A DNA stretch of 64,000 bases from Agapetus fuscipes. Its lineage: Eukaryota > Arthropoda > Insecta > Trichoptera > Glossosomatidae. The stretch covers positions 14,035,229 to 14,099,228 of the forward strand of contig OX637356.1 of the NCBI GenBank assembly GCA_951799405.1. Reading direction: 5' to 3'. This document shows positions 41,832 through 52,799 of the stretch, one piece after another (position 1 is the first letter of the stretch; every line of letters begins with the position of its first letter). Below the pieces are notes generated by a model, which saw only the letters and a program-made list of their open reading frames with translations, searched no databases and had not been told where the DNA came from. Made by a program: the position numbers and the translations under genes.

Positions 41832-42078
41832 TAAGATCTTGTTTTGTCTGATGTCCATCAGAGGTAGTTTCAAATGAGCTATGTTTGTATGTGTACTGGA
41901 CAAGTGTGTCTCATGAAAACTGTTTTTTTTTTTATATTTTAAACAATTTTCACATTAACATGTTTTACGTTTTTTTCTTTGCTTAGATTGTGTAGAATGT
42001 GATTCTTAAGACAATTTTATTGAAAGATCATCTTTGAATGAAATGGTAGATAAGCCAAACAAACACTGGGGGATGTCG
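41832..42078 (-). mobile_element. MITE m2
   Basis: GTCCATCAGAGGTAGTTTCA, TACTGGACAAGTGTGTC, CTTTGAATGAAATGGTAG and TAAGCCAAACAAACACTGGG in minus order. Confidence 0.75.
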
Positions 42079-42115
42079 TGTAAGTTCACTACCAATTAAT
42101 GATATAGGTATAGAG

Positions 42116-42333
42116 CAGGGGCGTGCATCCCATACGGGAACATGCGTCTAGCAGGTAGGCAATATATGGTAAAAAAAACATTTAAGCTTGATTTTCAGAT
42201 TTAAGATCCAAAATTAAAGTTCTATTGGAGCCATCGTTAGCAATTCAGTCAATTCCAAATTAGTTATTTTAAAGGAATGGAAGAAAATATTTATTCTGAA
42301 ATGTATTTGCCTATACCGTATGCACGCGCCTGG
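42116..42333. mobile_element. MITE with CAGGGGCGTGCAT ends
   Basis: Ends CAGGGGCGTGCATCCCATAC / CGTATGCACGCGCCTGG are inverted, inner TAGGCAA boxes too; ATAGAG occurs at both flanks. No ORF. Partial relatives at 31549-31596 and 24845-24885. Confidence 0.72.
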
Positions 42334-42344
42334 ATAGAGTAATG

Positions 42345-42625
42345 TATTAAAAGTTGTAGAATTTGTGTATTGACTCTGTGAAGATTCATTATAAATAAAT
42401 AATATACAAATAAAAAATAAAGTTGATCTTAACAAATTGGTTTATTTCCTCGAGCGCACATGTTGTTCTCTTGATAATGGTATGATAACACCAAAAGCGC
42501 TCCAGGAAATAAATCAACTCGTGAAGAAAATTTTAAATCTATTTTTTCTTACATTTGGTTGTACATCCTTCGGCAGTACAAATACTACAAATAGATTAAT
42601 TGCTGAATTTAAAAAATTTTGAATG
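42345..42625 (+). repeat. Ribozyme-like repeat unit, diverged
   Basis: End motif ACTCTGTGAAGATTCATT, then CTTGATAATGGTATGATAAC ACCAAAAGCGC with GGT/ACC stem. Weak match to the core. Confidence 0.35.
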
Positions 42626-43021
42626 AATAAATAATTTTAGAGATGAAAAATCATTTATTTAATAAAACAATCGTAAAATTTCCAGCGAAACCAATTTTTA
42701 GATATTCCTCGAAAGTCCAATAATGATTGTTTGACTGATGCAATGCACTGCTTTGTTCGCTTTTGCCAGAATAAACCCTGTTTCTGAGAAAAACGCCAAT
42801 CCACAGTTAGCGTTTCATGGAATTTAATTTTTTTTTTCAAAATAAATATGAATATCGCTGGTTTGGTCAAGTGGATAAAGCTTTGGCTCTGGAATTTACG
42901 TCATTTAAAACAAGCAAAAATAAGAACTACCTACATAGGCATTTTTCTATAAACAATAACTTTGACTCTGGTTCAATAGATGTCATTGTGTAGTTATTTA
43001 TAACTAATAATTTAATAAAAT

Positions 43022-43028
<7 letters not shown>
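42626..43028. other. No gene seen
   Basis: AT-rich; ends at A28 before the 43.06-kb foldback. Confidence 0.45.
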
Positions 43029-43053
<25 letters not shown>

Positions 43054-43054
43054 T

Positions 43055-43160
43055 GTATAAGGTTACGGGGCGAGTAAAATTTAATAATGTACGACCGGTT
43101 TCGGAAACAATGTTTCCATCGTCAGGTACAGGGAAACATTGTTTCCGAAACCGGTCGTAC
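43055..43160. repeat. Foldback with ribozyme-like core
   Basis: GTACGACCGGTTTCGGAAAC and GTTTCCGAAACCGGTCGTAC are inverted; minus strand CTGACGATGGAAACATTGTT TCCGAAACC gives box, GGAAAC/GTTTCC stem, box. A28 precedes it. Confidence 0.7.
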
Positions 43161-43405
43161 ATTTGTTATGTTAAGATTGAAAGGTATCTCCAGGATACTT
43201 ACATCCGGCTAGCTCTCATCAGCATCACTCTCAGGGCGTGGGGTTCTTTCCTTGGCATTGCTCACTTGTATTTTGGGAAGCTTGTGTAGTAAAAGATAAG
43301 TTTAACATGAACAAATAAGGGTTTATTTACTTTAATAATATGGGAGAAAAAGAGGAAATAAGGGAAAGGCCTGACCTGCTCTTTGTCACTAAAACTGGAA
43401 TTACG
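43159..43405 (+). repeat. Dispersed repeat R250, copy 2
   Basis: AGGTATCTCCAGGATACTTA, CCGGCTAGCTCTCATCAGCA, GGGTTTATTTACTTTAATAA, CACTAAAACTGG. See copy 1. Confidence 0.6.
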
Positions 43406-43564
43406 AACTGAAGGCCTGGGGCAGAGCCCCAGGCTAGCGGTAGTTCACGAGGCGGACGCCTCCACACGTTGGAGCCCCTGGGTGGGCGCTCCTATGCACC
43501 CGTCTCTGGTCTACAAGGTTTCTCTTTTGGATTTTTTTGATAATTTTCAAATAGGTATGCTTTT

Positions 43565-44010
43565 CTCTGGGTTAAAAAAAATCATAATCCAAAGACCGGT
43601 CACCAAAGGTCCATCCAGCCTTACAGCGATTGAGGCTTGCTTGAGAATTTAAGCTTTGTAGCGATGACCAAGCTCGTAAAATGTCCGATTGATTGTTGCT
43701 TTGTTGGTAGAGTGCTTGTATTACATGCCATGAGCCCGAGTTCAAATCCCACCGAGGGTGTCAGAAATGATTTACCGTTTCGGTGTTTATTTCGAACCCT
43801 AAAATAAAATACCGGCAAGGTTTACTCAGCCTTCACAAGAAAATCTTCGGGAGCTGAAAAACCCCCACTTTAACTGAAGTTGTCGACGTAAGGTCAGCCC
43901 TTTACCTGTAAAATAAGATATGTTCCACTCGCCACTTGCGAATCTATTCTGGGATAACTCGGCAAGAAGTTACACTGTATGTATAGCTTAGTTGCTATCT
44001 GGCAAAATTC
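43565..44010 (+). mobile_element. Dimeric SINE lacking the first tRNA unit
   Basis: Starts in the body (AAAGACCGGTCACCAAAGG), then second tRNA unit TTTGTTGGTAGAGTGCTTG with B box AGTTCAAATCC, then the 3' module ending GTATAGCTTAGTTGC. Confidence 0.8.
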
Positions 44011-44222
44011 TGTGGCTTAGTCGTAGGTTGTATACTTGATTTAGAGGACTTGGTTCAATTCCCCACATCCGGCGTTTGCCTTCCTCTTCAAGTGGAATCT
44101 TCTCCACCCATATTGCTTCTCAAAGTGCTTCAAACTTCTCAAGTGCCGTGATGTGTCAGAGACCGGTAGTTTGGTGTGTTGCCTGTGCTTATGGTCAAAG
44201 TGGGAATTGTTGCGGACCTTTA

Positions 44223-44262
44223 ACTGTAACTGTAACTCTGTCACAATTCTGCTAGGGGTAGC
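44223..44262 (-). mobile_element. LINE-B 3' terminus, about 40 bp
   Basis: TAACTGTAACTGTAACTCTG then TCACAATTCTGCTAGGGGT matches the 4-kb LINE-B end. Confidence 0.7.
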
Positions 44263-44313
44263 TACAGTTTAATCAGATTTTTCTTAATTTTTTCCTAAAA
44301 TAATAATTAAATT

Positions 44314-44790
44314 TTGACCGGTCCGTAGTTCAGTGGTAGCCCTTCGGACTCTGAATGGAAGGTTGTGGGTTTGAATCCCGGCGGAGCACAAAAAATATAC
44401 CATTTAAATTTTCAAATTTGCTCTTCACTAGGTTGAAAAATTCATAAACCTTTACCAATGACCGGTCACCAAAAGTCTTGCTTGAGAATTGGTGCTTTGT
44501 AGAGACGACGATCAAGCTAGTAAAAAGGTCGATAGCTCAATTAGTAGATTGCTTGCATTCCATGCCGAGAGCAAGGGTTCGATCTCAAGGTTTACTCAGC
44601 ATTCTCAATAAATGAGAACCAGCCCCCCCGGGAGCTGGTAAACTCCCAGTTTAACTGAAAGTGGTTGGTGTGAGGCCAGCCGTAAAAATAAAAAGGTCCC
44701 GAATCGCCACATGCGACCCTTTCGGGGATAACGCAGACAAGAAGTTACACTGTATGTATAGGTTAGTTGCTTTGCGTTTGGGTTTTAATT
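44314..44790 (+). mobile_element. Dimeric tRNA-tRNA SINE, reference full copy
   Basis: First tRNA-like unit (TAGTTCAGTGG A box; GGTTTGAATCCC B box), body CAAATTTGCTCTTCACTAGG...TCTTGCTTGAGAATTGG, second tRNA-like unit (GATAGCTCAATTAGTAGATT; B box GGTTCGATCTC), and the 3' module AACTGAAAGTGGTTGG...GGTTAGTTGC. About 480 bp, long for a SINE. Confidence 0.87.
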
Positions 44791-44834
44791 TTATATTGAG
44801 TCGTTTTGTGGCAGTAGCCCCCCCAAAATTTCAA

Positions 44835-45142
44835 ATCTAAAATAAATGCTGGCAAGGCTTACTCAGCCTTCACAAGAAATGAGAACCAGCCCCCTCGGAA
44901 GCTGTGCAGCCTCCACGTCTTGGTTGATAATGATGATGATGATGATGATGACTTGGTATAGCGCCGTTTCGTGAAGATTGTCACTCCAAGGGCGCTTTTT
45001 GTGTTATCGCGGCGAAGTAGTGTCTCTTGAGGGTTTTTTTTTAAGGTTTTCCCTGGATTCCAAGTCGCCACATGCGACCCTTTCAAAGATAACGCAGGCA
45101 AGATGTTGTACTACATGTGAAGCTTAGTTGCGTTGCATTTGT
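44835..45142 (+). mobile_element. SINE 3' module split by an L2 fragment
   Basis: CTTACTCAGCCTTCACAAGA...CTCGGAAGCTG before, and CAAGTCGCCACATGCGACCC...AGCTTAGTTGCG after the LINE fragment at 44930-45045. Confidence 0.78.
44930..45045 (-). mobile_element. L2-type LINE 3' terminus inserted in a SINE
   Basis: GATGATGATGATGATGACTT, TATAGCGCCGTTTCGTGAAG and CCAAGGGCGCTTTTTG: the same family as 8366-8461, with SINE 3' module on both sides. Confidence 0.8.
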
Positions 45143-45496
45143 AATTATCTTTGCGTAAAATAAATTAATTTGCACACAATTATGCCATCATCTATCAAAA
45201 ACCATTTCACATTAAAAGTTTCCTCCTCTCGAGGTTCCATTTGTGTTGAGTGCACTTTTACATAATGCAATAGCCATGACGAATAGTCCTCTGGTTGCAA
45301 TTATACAAATGACTAGGCATCTGAAAGACGGGGGGGATAGGAGTGAATAAAATTTATCTTAACTTAACCAAAATATACTAAAACCTAATCGCTCACAAGA
45401 GGCGATGATTTAGTTTTTGTATGTTTTTTGGTAAACGCTGCTTTTGAGTTTGAGTTTTGCTTTATGCTTGAGGTGAGGAGAGTCCAATTTCATAAT
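45143..45496. other. No gene seen
   Basis: Unique-looking; no ORF or repeat recognised. Confidence 0.45.
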
Positions 45497-45592
45497 TGGC
45501 GCCGGCTGGAAGTTGGCACAAACTGAATATTGTTCTTTCACCATAGAACAACGTTGATATTACGTACCTCTCTTGTCCTCTTCCAGCCGGGA
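45497..45592. repeat. Short inverted repeat
   Basis: CCGGCTGGAAG and CTTCCAGCCGG about 75 bp apart. Further right, GATGAG...CTCGCGAG motifs at 45605-45675 form a second, imperfect pair. Confidence 0.5.
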
Positions 45593-45677
45593 AATGGTGT
45601 CTGAATCTCGCGAGAACTCATCTATATGTATTTAAAAAGGTATGACCCTCATATGGATGAGAACTCGCGAGATAGTT

Positions 45678-45775
45678 AAGGTTTTTTTTTTTTAAGAAAG
45701 CCTGTGCGGGAGACTCCCTAGATTCAAGAGACTCTAATGGTCTATGACATTTATTATAGTGGCGCAGAGGTGTTG
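45678..45775 (-). mobile_element. SINE poly(A)-type 3' module, short
   Basis: T11 then AAGAAAGCCTGTGCGGGAGA, GACTCTAATGGTCTATGAC and GCGCAGAGGTGTTGG. Confidence 0.75.
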
Positions 45776-45904
45776 GTGATGTGGCAGTTGTCCATGCCCG
45801 GTTGCAGGGCCGTTAGCTGCGCATCGCTGTGGTGTGTGTAGCGTTGCTTTGTTTTGAGACACTGAGATGAAATGGCGATCGATATTGGATTTGAAAAGGA
45901 AGGA

Positions 45905-46300
45905 AGGTTACTACTTCTTCTTCTTCTTATACGGCCATCTCTATCCACTGTTGGACATAGCACTCCCTCTTATAGCTCTATCCATCTCTGTCTTGCGCTT
46001 TCTGAATCCAGTCTCCAGCAAGCCTTCTTAAATCATCAGACCATCTCGTGGGAGGTCGCCCTCTGCTTCTTTAATCTTCCCAAGGTATCCGCTCTACCAA
46101 TCTCTTCGTCCATCTCTGGTCGGTGGCTCTAGCAACATGTCCCGCAAAGGACCATTTTAGCTTTGCCACTCTCTCTACGACATCGGTTACTACCGACTTT
46201 ATCCGTAGCTCTGTGTTCCTTATTCTGTCGGAGAGTCTTACGTGTAGCATAGCTCTTTCAAGCTTTCTTTGTGTTGTATGGAGTTTACTATTGGTTTATT
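45905..46300 (-). mobile_element. LINE-E 3' end, frameshifted
   Basis: Minus strand carries DRIRNTELRIK, GHVARATDQRWTKRLVERIP, DRDG/VQQW-type segments in several frames and ends in AAGAAGAAGAAGAAG at 45910-45925. Decayed; no long ORF. Confidence 0.7.
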
Positions 46301-46364
46301 TTAAGGTTACTATTGGGTGTAAAATCTTTAACCAACAATGTCAACAACGGTCAAGATCTTAAAT

Positions 46365-47040
46365 GATCTAAATCTATCAAAACGCCGATAAAACATAAAA
46401 TGTCTTGTGGTCAAAAACTCACTAGATCTGATGTTGTTTAAAATCTCGCAAGATCTCAGAAAAAATGCAGTCACTTAAGACTGAACTTTTTTGATCAGAG
46501 TCTCAATACACCAAAATATTCAATTATTTAAGCACACGAACCTAGTCATGTGAGATTTTTCGTAGCCAACACTCGCTAGATCTCATTTAGGTCAAAATCT
46601 CACTATGTATCAATCAGTTCATCACAATTTTTAGTCGCAAACTGTACAAGTTTATATTTTGATCAAGATCTTAAGTCATCAAAGTCTACAAGGTCTGTTA
46701 ACTGACATTTGTAGTAGCCAAAACCTCGTTCAATCTATATTTTTTTACAATTCAATGACATTAATTGCCACCTTCAAGTGCAGAGATACTATGACTCTAT
46801 TCCAAAGAGGTAGTAACTGTGTGAGAGGCTTTTTACCACGCACAAGTACCTATCTATCGTGGTCAAAAACTCACTATATCTCATATTTTGTACAATCTCA
46901 TGTCACGTTATATTCCCATTCCTAGTAGAAAGGCATAACGTTTATATTATGCGGCAGGCTTTTCACCTCACAACGAGTATCACATGCGGTCAAAAACTCG
47001 CTAGATCTCATCATATTCCCAATTTCGTGACGTGAAAAAA
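46365..47040. repeat. Degenerate 126-bp satellite, left part
   Basis: Diverged units built on GGTCAAAAACTC(A/G)CTAGATCTCAT, TATTATGCGGCAGGCTTTTC and AGAGATACTATGACTC. Confidence 0.7.
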
Positions 47041-47057
47041 AAAAAAAAAAAAAAACG

Positions 47058-47145
47058 CAACTAAGCTACACATATAGTGTAACTTCTTGCCGCGTTATCC
47101 CCGAAGGGGTCGCATGTGGCGAGTTGAACCTATTTGTGAGATTAT
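47058..47145 (-). mobile_element. SINE 3' end in the satellite array
   Basis: ACGCAACTAAGCTACACATA...GGGGTCGCATGTGGCGAG, preceded by A18. Confidence 0.8.
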
Positions 47146-47150
47146 TCCTT

Positions 47151-47403
47151 ATATTCCTTGACTTATAGGTTGGTATGAGGCTGACCACCCATACTGTAAA
47201 AAATGGTTCACTTTGCCAATGTCACCCCTGTTTCAGGGAATGTCGGCAAGAGTTGCAGGGCTTATGTTCATTTGAGTTTGGATTTTATTTGTAAGTACAC
47301 AATCAGCATTTGTAAGCGTGAATTACACGTGTTTGTTTGTGGGCATACATCTGAGAGCTTTGAATGAATATATCCTTGCAACTTAGATTATAGATAGATT
47401 TAT
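47151..47403 (+). mobile_element. LINE-A 3' UTR inside the 126-bp satellite
   Basis: TTCCTTGACTTATAGGTTGG through ATTATAGATAGATTTATAG. Satellite sequence lies on both sides. Confidence 0.85.
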
Positions 47404-47995
47404 AGACATTAGCCTTTTCTTGTACAAAGGCATAACGTCTCTATTATGCGGCAGGCTTTTCACCTCACAAGTATCTCTCGCGGTCAAAAACTCTCTAGAT
47501 CTCATTCATTCCCAATCTCGTGACATTGCATTCTCTTTTTATAGTACAAAAGTATAACGTCTCTATTATGCGGCCGGCTTTTCACCTCACAACAAGTATC
47601 TCTCGCGGTCAAAAACTCGCTAGATCTCATCCTATTCCCAATCTCGTGACATTGCATTCTCTTTTTATAGTACAAAAGTATAACGTCTCTATTATGCGGC
47701 CGGCTTTTCACCTCACAACAAGTATCTCTCGCGGTCAAAAACTCGCTAGATCTCATCCTATTCCCAATCTCGTGACATTGCATTCTCTTTTTATAGTACA
47801 AAAGTATAACGTCTTTATTATGCGGCCGGCTTTTCACCTCACAACAAGTATCTCTCGCGGTCAAAAACTCGCTAGATCTCATATTTTTTACAACATCATG
47901 ACATTACATTCTCTCCTTCTAGTACACAGATACTGCGACTCTATTCTAAAGAGACAGTAATTATGTGGGAGGCTTTTTACCGCGCTCGGGTATTC
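47404..47995. repeat. 126-bp tandem satellite, conserved core
   Basis: At least three near-identical 126-bp units (starts 47521, 47647, 47773) with flanking partial units. Because 126 is a multiple of 3 and units lack stops, repeating ORFs of 126 and 146 codons appear on both strands; their 42-residue periodicity is the DNA repeat and not a protein. Confidence 0.92.
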
Positions 47996-48174
47996 ATTAG
48001 GCAAGAGTAGTTTTTATGCGATGGCGGCAAATTAGTGTAATTGCATACGCTGATTAATTTTATGCATTGCAATTAGAGGTAATTGTGTCATTAACAATGC
48101 GAAAAAAGTGCATTTTTTCATGCATATTTGTGATTTAATTAACATCATTAATTGACCAAAAAAAATTAAAACGG

Positions 48175-48875
48175 GCTCAGTTGGTGCTTGCATTCTATGC
48201 CGAGAACTCGAGTTCGAATCCCACAGAGGGTGACAGAAATATTTTTTTTTTTTTTTTTTTTTTTTTATTTCATAAACAATTTTTACAAGAAATATAAATC
48301 TTAAAAATTAAACATTTTTTGTCCCGATAAACCAAAAAATATCAGTTTGTCATCGGGTGCAACAATCAAATTAAAAAATATAAGTCTTAGTATTTAGTGC
48401 TAGTATGAAATAAAAAGTAAATTAAAGTTAAAATTAGGAGACAAGAGTAGAGTAAAAACACAAATATAGTTAAGGTAATTAATATAAAAAAGTTCTTTCT
48501 CCCAGCCAAATCTTCAAAGATATTATAATTTTATTAATGTTTGTAGATTCCTTTTTAAAGTCCTTTGGCATCAAATCGTTTAGGTGTTTATTTCGATCTC
48601 AAAATAAAATACTTGCAAGCTTAACAAAGCCCGAAGGGATTGCATGTGTCGAGCGAAACATATTTATTTTTATAGGTAAGGGGGTTTCCCATAAAATACT
48701 GGCAAGTACTAGTTTCCTGTAAGGGCAGAGTAAGCCTTGACTGTTTTTTTATTATTTTGGATTTGAATTAAATACTGTAACGTGAAATCATTTATGACAA
48801 CCTCGGTGGGATTCAAACCTGAGCTCTCGGTATGGAATGCTAGCACTCTACCAACTAAGCTATCGACCCAAAAAA
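48175..48875. mobile_element. Composite of type II SINE pieces
   Basis: Plus-strand tRNA head (GCTTGCATTCTATGCCGAG, B box AGTTCGAATCCC) to 48240, then T26 and AT-rich filler to about 48570. Body pieces in both orientations follow, and a minus-strand tRNA head sits at 48790-48872 (CTACCAACTAAGCTATCGACC). Confidence 0.65.
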
Positions 48876-49436
48876 TATAAATAACATTTTTTTTATACAT
48901 TAAATTTTTTATCATCTTTAAAAAACGTAAGGGAATACTTTGAAAATGAGACTAAAAATGGAAGTCAAATAAACAGCGATTTGTATGGAGTGTAGTAGGG
49001 GACACTTGGAGTAGAGCCAAACTAATTATGTTTCATATAAAACACATGCAACAATGGATCGGTACCAAAGCGATCACCAAAAGTATATGGAAACGGAAAC
49101 AACGCCTCCAGTGAGCGTCACAGTTTCCGTATATTTTCTTGGTAAACGCTATGGCTTAGTATAATATTTTACTTAGGGTACTGAAATAACATAGAAAACA
49201 TAATATATTATACATTGAATTTAATATATATGTTGGTGCTTTGAGAAATCTAATCGACTGAGAAATGCCATATATTTTAAGGAATTTTTCTTTGTATTTC
49301 ATATAGAATGGTTAGATATTTTTATCTTGTTCAGGAAAAACGATATTATTCCTGTTTTTTTTTTGTTTTATCTGTACAATTTTATTTCATACATTTATGT
49401 TTTTTTATGAAAAATTAATATGCTTACTATATTTAA
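48876..49436. other. No gene seen apart from a short foldback
   Basis: AT-rich except 49010-49160. Confidence 0.45.
49065..49160. repeat. Short foldback
   Basis: AGCGATCACCAAAAGTATAT GGAAACGGAAAC and GTTTCCGTATATTTTCTTGG TAAACGCT are imperfect inverted copies. Confidence 0.6.
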
Positions 49437-49622
49437 TCCATAATCTAAGTTGCAAAGATATATGGGTATGCAAGGCTCATATTTAATGGATGCCCGCATG
49501 CAGGCATAAGTAAGTGCTTCCACCTGCTGCATGTTTACAAACAAAATAAACCAAAACTCACATGAACATAAACTTTTACAGCATGAGAGGTCAGCCTCAA
49601 ATAAACCTATAAGTTAAGCAAC
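49437..49622 (-). mobile_element. LINE-A 3' UTR with internal deletion
   Basis: CCATAATCTAAGTTGCAAAG to CTATAAGTTAAGCAACAG; the central CCTGTTTCAGGG segment is missing. Confidence 0.7.
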
Positions 49623-49669
49623 AGCAAGGAACTAGTTGTACGTTACACTTTTTTTTTTACCGAAAGTAG

Positions 49670-49775
49670 AGGATATCAAAGATTTGTTTGTGGTCCGCCG
49701 AGAGTCGAACCCACTACCTCCCGATTCCGGTCTGAAGCGTTAACCACTAGACTACAGATCAGTGGAAATAAAATT
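49670..49775 (-). mobile_element. tRNA head of SINE, fragment
   Basis: GTCCGCCGAGAGTCGAACCC ACTACCTCCCG and ACCACTAGACTACAGATC: intact B and A boxes on the minus strand. Confidence 0.7.
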
Positions 49776-49924
49776 TTGCCGACATGAACTTGCTCATTGC
49801 CATGTTTATTAATTAGTGGTGCGTAGAACCAATTTATTTTCGCATTTAAAGACGCCAACCTTACGTCTTCTTTGGAATCCTTAATCGACCTTGTAAAGAT
49901 AAATTAACATTTAGGATTCCTATT

Positions 49925-50245
49925 TAAGAAATATTTTTAGGCTCTCACGGCCGGATTCAAATTCTAGATTTTTCGGTTCCGGGTTTTGACCGTCGTCCAT
50001 ATTTTCTGCTTCTTTTCTTCTTTTTTATTTTTCTTCTTTCTTGATACTTCTTGAAGACTTTCAGCTGACGTTTCGTCTCCTCCTGAAGTGAGCAGAGCTC
50101 CGAAGAAGTCACCCACAGAGGAGACGAAATTTCAGCTGAAAGTCTTCAAGAAGTATCAAGAAAGAAGAAAAAGATAAAATAACAAAAGAAGCAAAAACTA
50201 TGGACCACGGTCAAAACCCGGAAACAAAAAATCTTCCTATTTAAT
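49925..50245. repeat. Foldback, arms about 120 bp
   Basis: End TTTTTAGGCTCTCACGGCCG; arms TTCTTCTTTCTTGATACTTC / GAAGTATCAAGAAAGAAGAA with GAGACGAAA boxes; inner part CTCCTGAAGTGAGCAGAGCT CCGAAGAAG. Confidence 0.82.
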
Positions 50246-50337
50246 GTTTGCCCATAAGCAGCCCCGTATGAGTGATGATGATCTAAGAAACCAATGTAAG
50301 TTTAATTTACATCTATTATTCACTTTTATTTTTAAGG

Positions 50338-50480
50338 TATCAATATACCGCATGTGAAATTACAACAATAAAACTAAAATCTCAAATGAACATAAAACCT
50401 GCAACTCTTACCGAGTGTTCCTGAAACAAAATTGACATTAAGGATGCGTGTCAGCCGCAGATCAACAAATAAGTCAAATA
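50338..50480 (-). mobile_element. LINE-A 3' UTR fragment
   Basis: ACCGCATGTGAAATTACAAC through GTCAGCCGCAGATCAAC, diverged. Confidence 0.65.
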
Positions 50481-50977
50481 TAACAAAAACAAGTAAATAA
50501 TTTCATTGCTTTCTTTACAGCTTGTTCTTTTTCAGTTAAGGTAATTAAATTTTCTTCGCAATTAACTGTGCCTCTATTAAGTTAGGGTCACGCCACCTTA
50601 TTTTGGCGCTCTCTTAGGGTCACCCTTATCTTTATTCAATTAATTAGACTGACCCTTTGAGCCCCAGGGGTGCCAATTAAGAAAAGATTACAAGCAAGCC
50701 TTTTCTACCAGTTCAAACACGTCCGAAACCATATTTTCCGGCTGAAATAAGAAACCTTTTTGGCGGAAGTCAAAGAAAAAAAATCATTGACTTTCCTGAA
50801 AATAAATTTGGGCTTTCCTGAAAGTCTCACAAAAGGTTAAGACACTGTTTTATTCATGGAAATAAAACAAAAGGTTACATTTTGTGTTTTAGTAGGTATT
50901 AAAGATGTTTTTCTTAAATTGAAACTTAAACAATTGAATTCACAAACAGTATAAATTTTGTAAAAATATTATAAGAA
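50481..50977. other. No gene seen
   Basis: Mixed composition, with TTAGGGTCACGCC and TTAGGGTCACCC direct repeats about 40 bp apart at 50583-50628. Confidence 0.4.
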
Positions 50978-51212
50978 TCTTGTATGCGGCTGACCACCGA
51001 TACTGTCAAAAATGGTTCACTTTGCCAATGTCACCCCTGTTTCAGGGAAGGACGGCAAGAGTTGCAGGGCTTATGTTCATTTGAGATTGGGTTTCTATAA
51101 TGTAGGTCCACATGCGGCATGTGAAATTATACATGTCTGCTTGTGGGCATTTAATATAAATCTTAAATGGTATATATCCTTGCAGCTTAAATTAGATTAG
51201 ATAAGATTTGGG
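50978..51212 (+). mobile_element. LINE-A 3' UTR, GATTA-tail subtype
   Basis: TTGTATGCGGCTGACCACCG through CTTGCAGCTTAAATTAGATT. Confidence 0.8.
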
Positions 51213-51351
51213 AACTTTTCTTACAGGATTAGTTTGATGATGGAATTCAAACATTTGATGATAGAATGCCATTTTCACTAAAACTAATGTTATTTCCTGT
51301 AAACAAATAATTTTTCGACTTTAATTTTTGTGGCCTACAAATTTTCTACGC

Positions 51352-51560
51352 TATAATCTAAGTTGCAAAAATTCGAGTATATTGATATGTGAAATTCAAA
51401 TTAAAAACATACCATAAAATATACAAAAGGACACAGAGAGGCTGACCACTCATACTGGTTCACTTTGCTGATGTCATCCTGTTTCAGGGAAGGTTGGCAA
51501 AAGTTTCCGGGCTTAAGTTCATTTTAGGTTTTGACTTTTATTCTATTTTTATTTTAGTAA
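51352..51560. mobile_element. Two LINE-A fragments in opposite orientation
   Basis: A minus fragment, CTATAATCTAAGTTGC, at 51352-51400 is followed by a plus fragment, AGGCTGACCACTCATACTGG...TTTTAGGTTTTGAC, at about 51437-51560. Confidence 0.6.
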
Positions 51561-51567
51561 GTTCACA

Positions 51568-51832
51568 TCTAGTCTCATCTAATCTAATCTAATCTAAGCT
51601 GCAAGGATATATACCATTGAAGATTTACATTAAATGCATTCCCACAAGCAGACATGTATAATTTCGCGCTAACACATGCCGCATGTTGACCTACATTATA
51701 AGAGCCCATCTCAAATGAACATAAGTTCTGCAACTCTTGCCGTCCTTCCCTGAAACAGGGGTGACATTGGCAAAGTGAACTATTTTTTCACAGTATGGGT
51801 GGTCAGCCGCATACCAACCTATAAGTCAAGGA
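51568..51832 (-). mobile_element. LINE-A 3' UTR, GATTA-tail subtype
   Basis: TCTAATCTAATCTAATCTAA tail at left and CCTATAAGTCAAGGAAC at right; full UTR. Confidence 0.85.
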
Positions 51833-51906
51833 ACATTCATGACAAATTACATTTTTGAAATCACTAAATTATAATACATATGTATGGACATCAAAAACTA
51901 ACAGAA

Positions 51907-52162
51907 AACTTATGACTTATAGGTTGGTATGAGGCTGACCACCCATACTGTAAAAAAATGGTTCACTTTGCCAATGTCGCCCCTGTTTCAGGGAAGGTCG
52001 GCAAAAGTTGTGGGGCTTATGTTCATTTGAGGTTTGGATTTTATTTGTAAGTAAACATTCAGCATTTGTAAGCGTGAACTACACTTGTTGGTTTGTGGGC
52101 ATACATCTGAGAGCTTTAAATGAATATATCCTTGCACCTTAGATTATAGATTATAGATTATA
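51907..52162 (+). mobile_element. LINE-A 3' UTR, TATAGAT-tail subtype
   Basis: GACTTATAGGTTGGTATGAG through three ATTATAG units. It is nearly the same variant as 54982-55240 (AAAAGTTGTGGGGC). Confidence 0.85.
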
Positions 52163-52169
52163 AACAAAT

Positions 52170-52365
52170 TTTAATTTAAAAAACCCTAGCCGCCAACATC
52201 ACAGATTAACCGCCATTTCTTTCTGTCCTTACACTCTTCTTTCATTCCCTCCAGAGTCATAACCTTCTTCCAGAGTCATAACATGAAACAATTAATTTGT
52301 GTTGCATATGCATAGATATGAATTTTAAATGTTAATATATCTTTGTAACTTAGGTTATAGATTAT
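52170..52365. mobile_element. LINE-A coding-end fragment (-) and UTR end (+)
   Basis: AACCCTAGCCGCCAACATCA...CCAGAGTCATAACC is minus-strand ORF end. From about 52300 the plus-strand UTR end (TTTGTAACTTAGGTTATAG) follows. Confidence 0.65.
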
Positions 52366-52799
52366 TGAAATTAAATCTAAATGCTGTGAGACATCTCGAT
52401 TCGGAGATTAAATATTACAATTTATGGTACAGCGCACTCTGTTTTGGCTTTATATATTGCAGAGGCGTTACCCCCATAGCGCCCTTTCTTTAACGCCTCC
52501 CCGTTACATGTAAATCCCACTTTTATTCTCATAAATTGCTCTGAATGTCCTCCTCTAGCCCCGCCCTGTGGTTTTTGAGGTCAGTCGGGACAAAACGAAG
52601 GCAATGCGGTTCAAAAAATTTAAAATAACAATGTGTGTGTTGCAAACAAAAATATTAGAAATTAAATGTATGTATACGAATGAAAATATTATTATTTTAA
52701 ATCAATTAACATCGAATGTGAGAAAAATTTAAAAGTTTATGGTGCTTTTACACATTAAACACGTTTTTTTATTATTAAGAAATTTCAGAGACTTTTTAA
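52366..52799. other. No gene seen
   Basis: GC-richer 52440-52600 (TTAACGCCTCCCCGTTAC) without recognised function. Confidence 0.4.

Noticed and set aside
43029..43053. Poly(A) as sign of a processed pseudogene
   Set aside because: No gene-like sequence precedes it; it borders a foldback.
47502..47960. 126- and 146-codon repetitive ORFs on both strands
   Set aside because: Direct product of the 126-bp tandem repeat, a multiple of three without stops; no protein features.
46365..47995. CRISPR-like array of repeats
   Set aside because: Tandem 126-bp units without unique spacers, in a eukaryotic genome.
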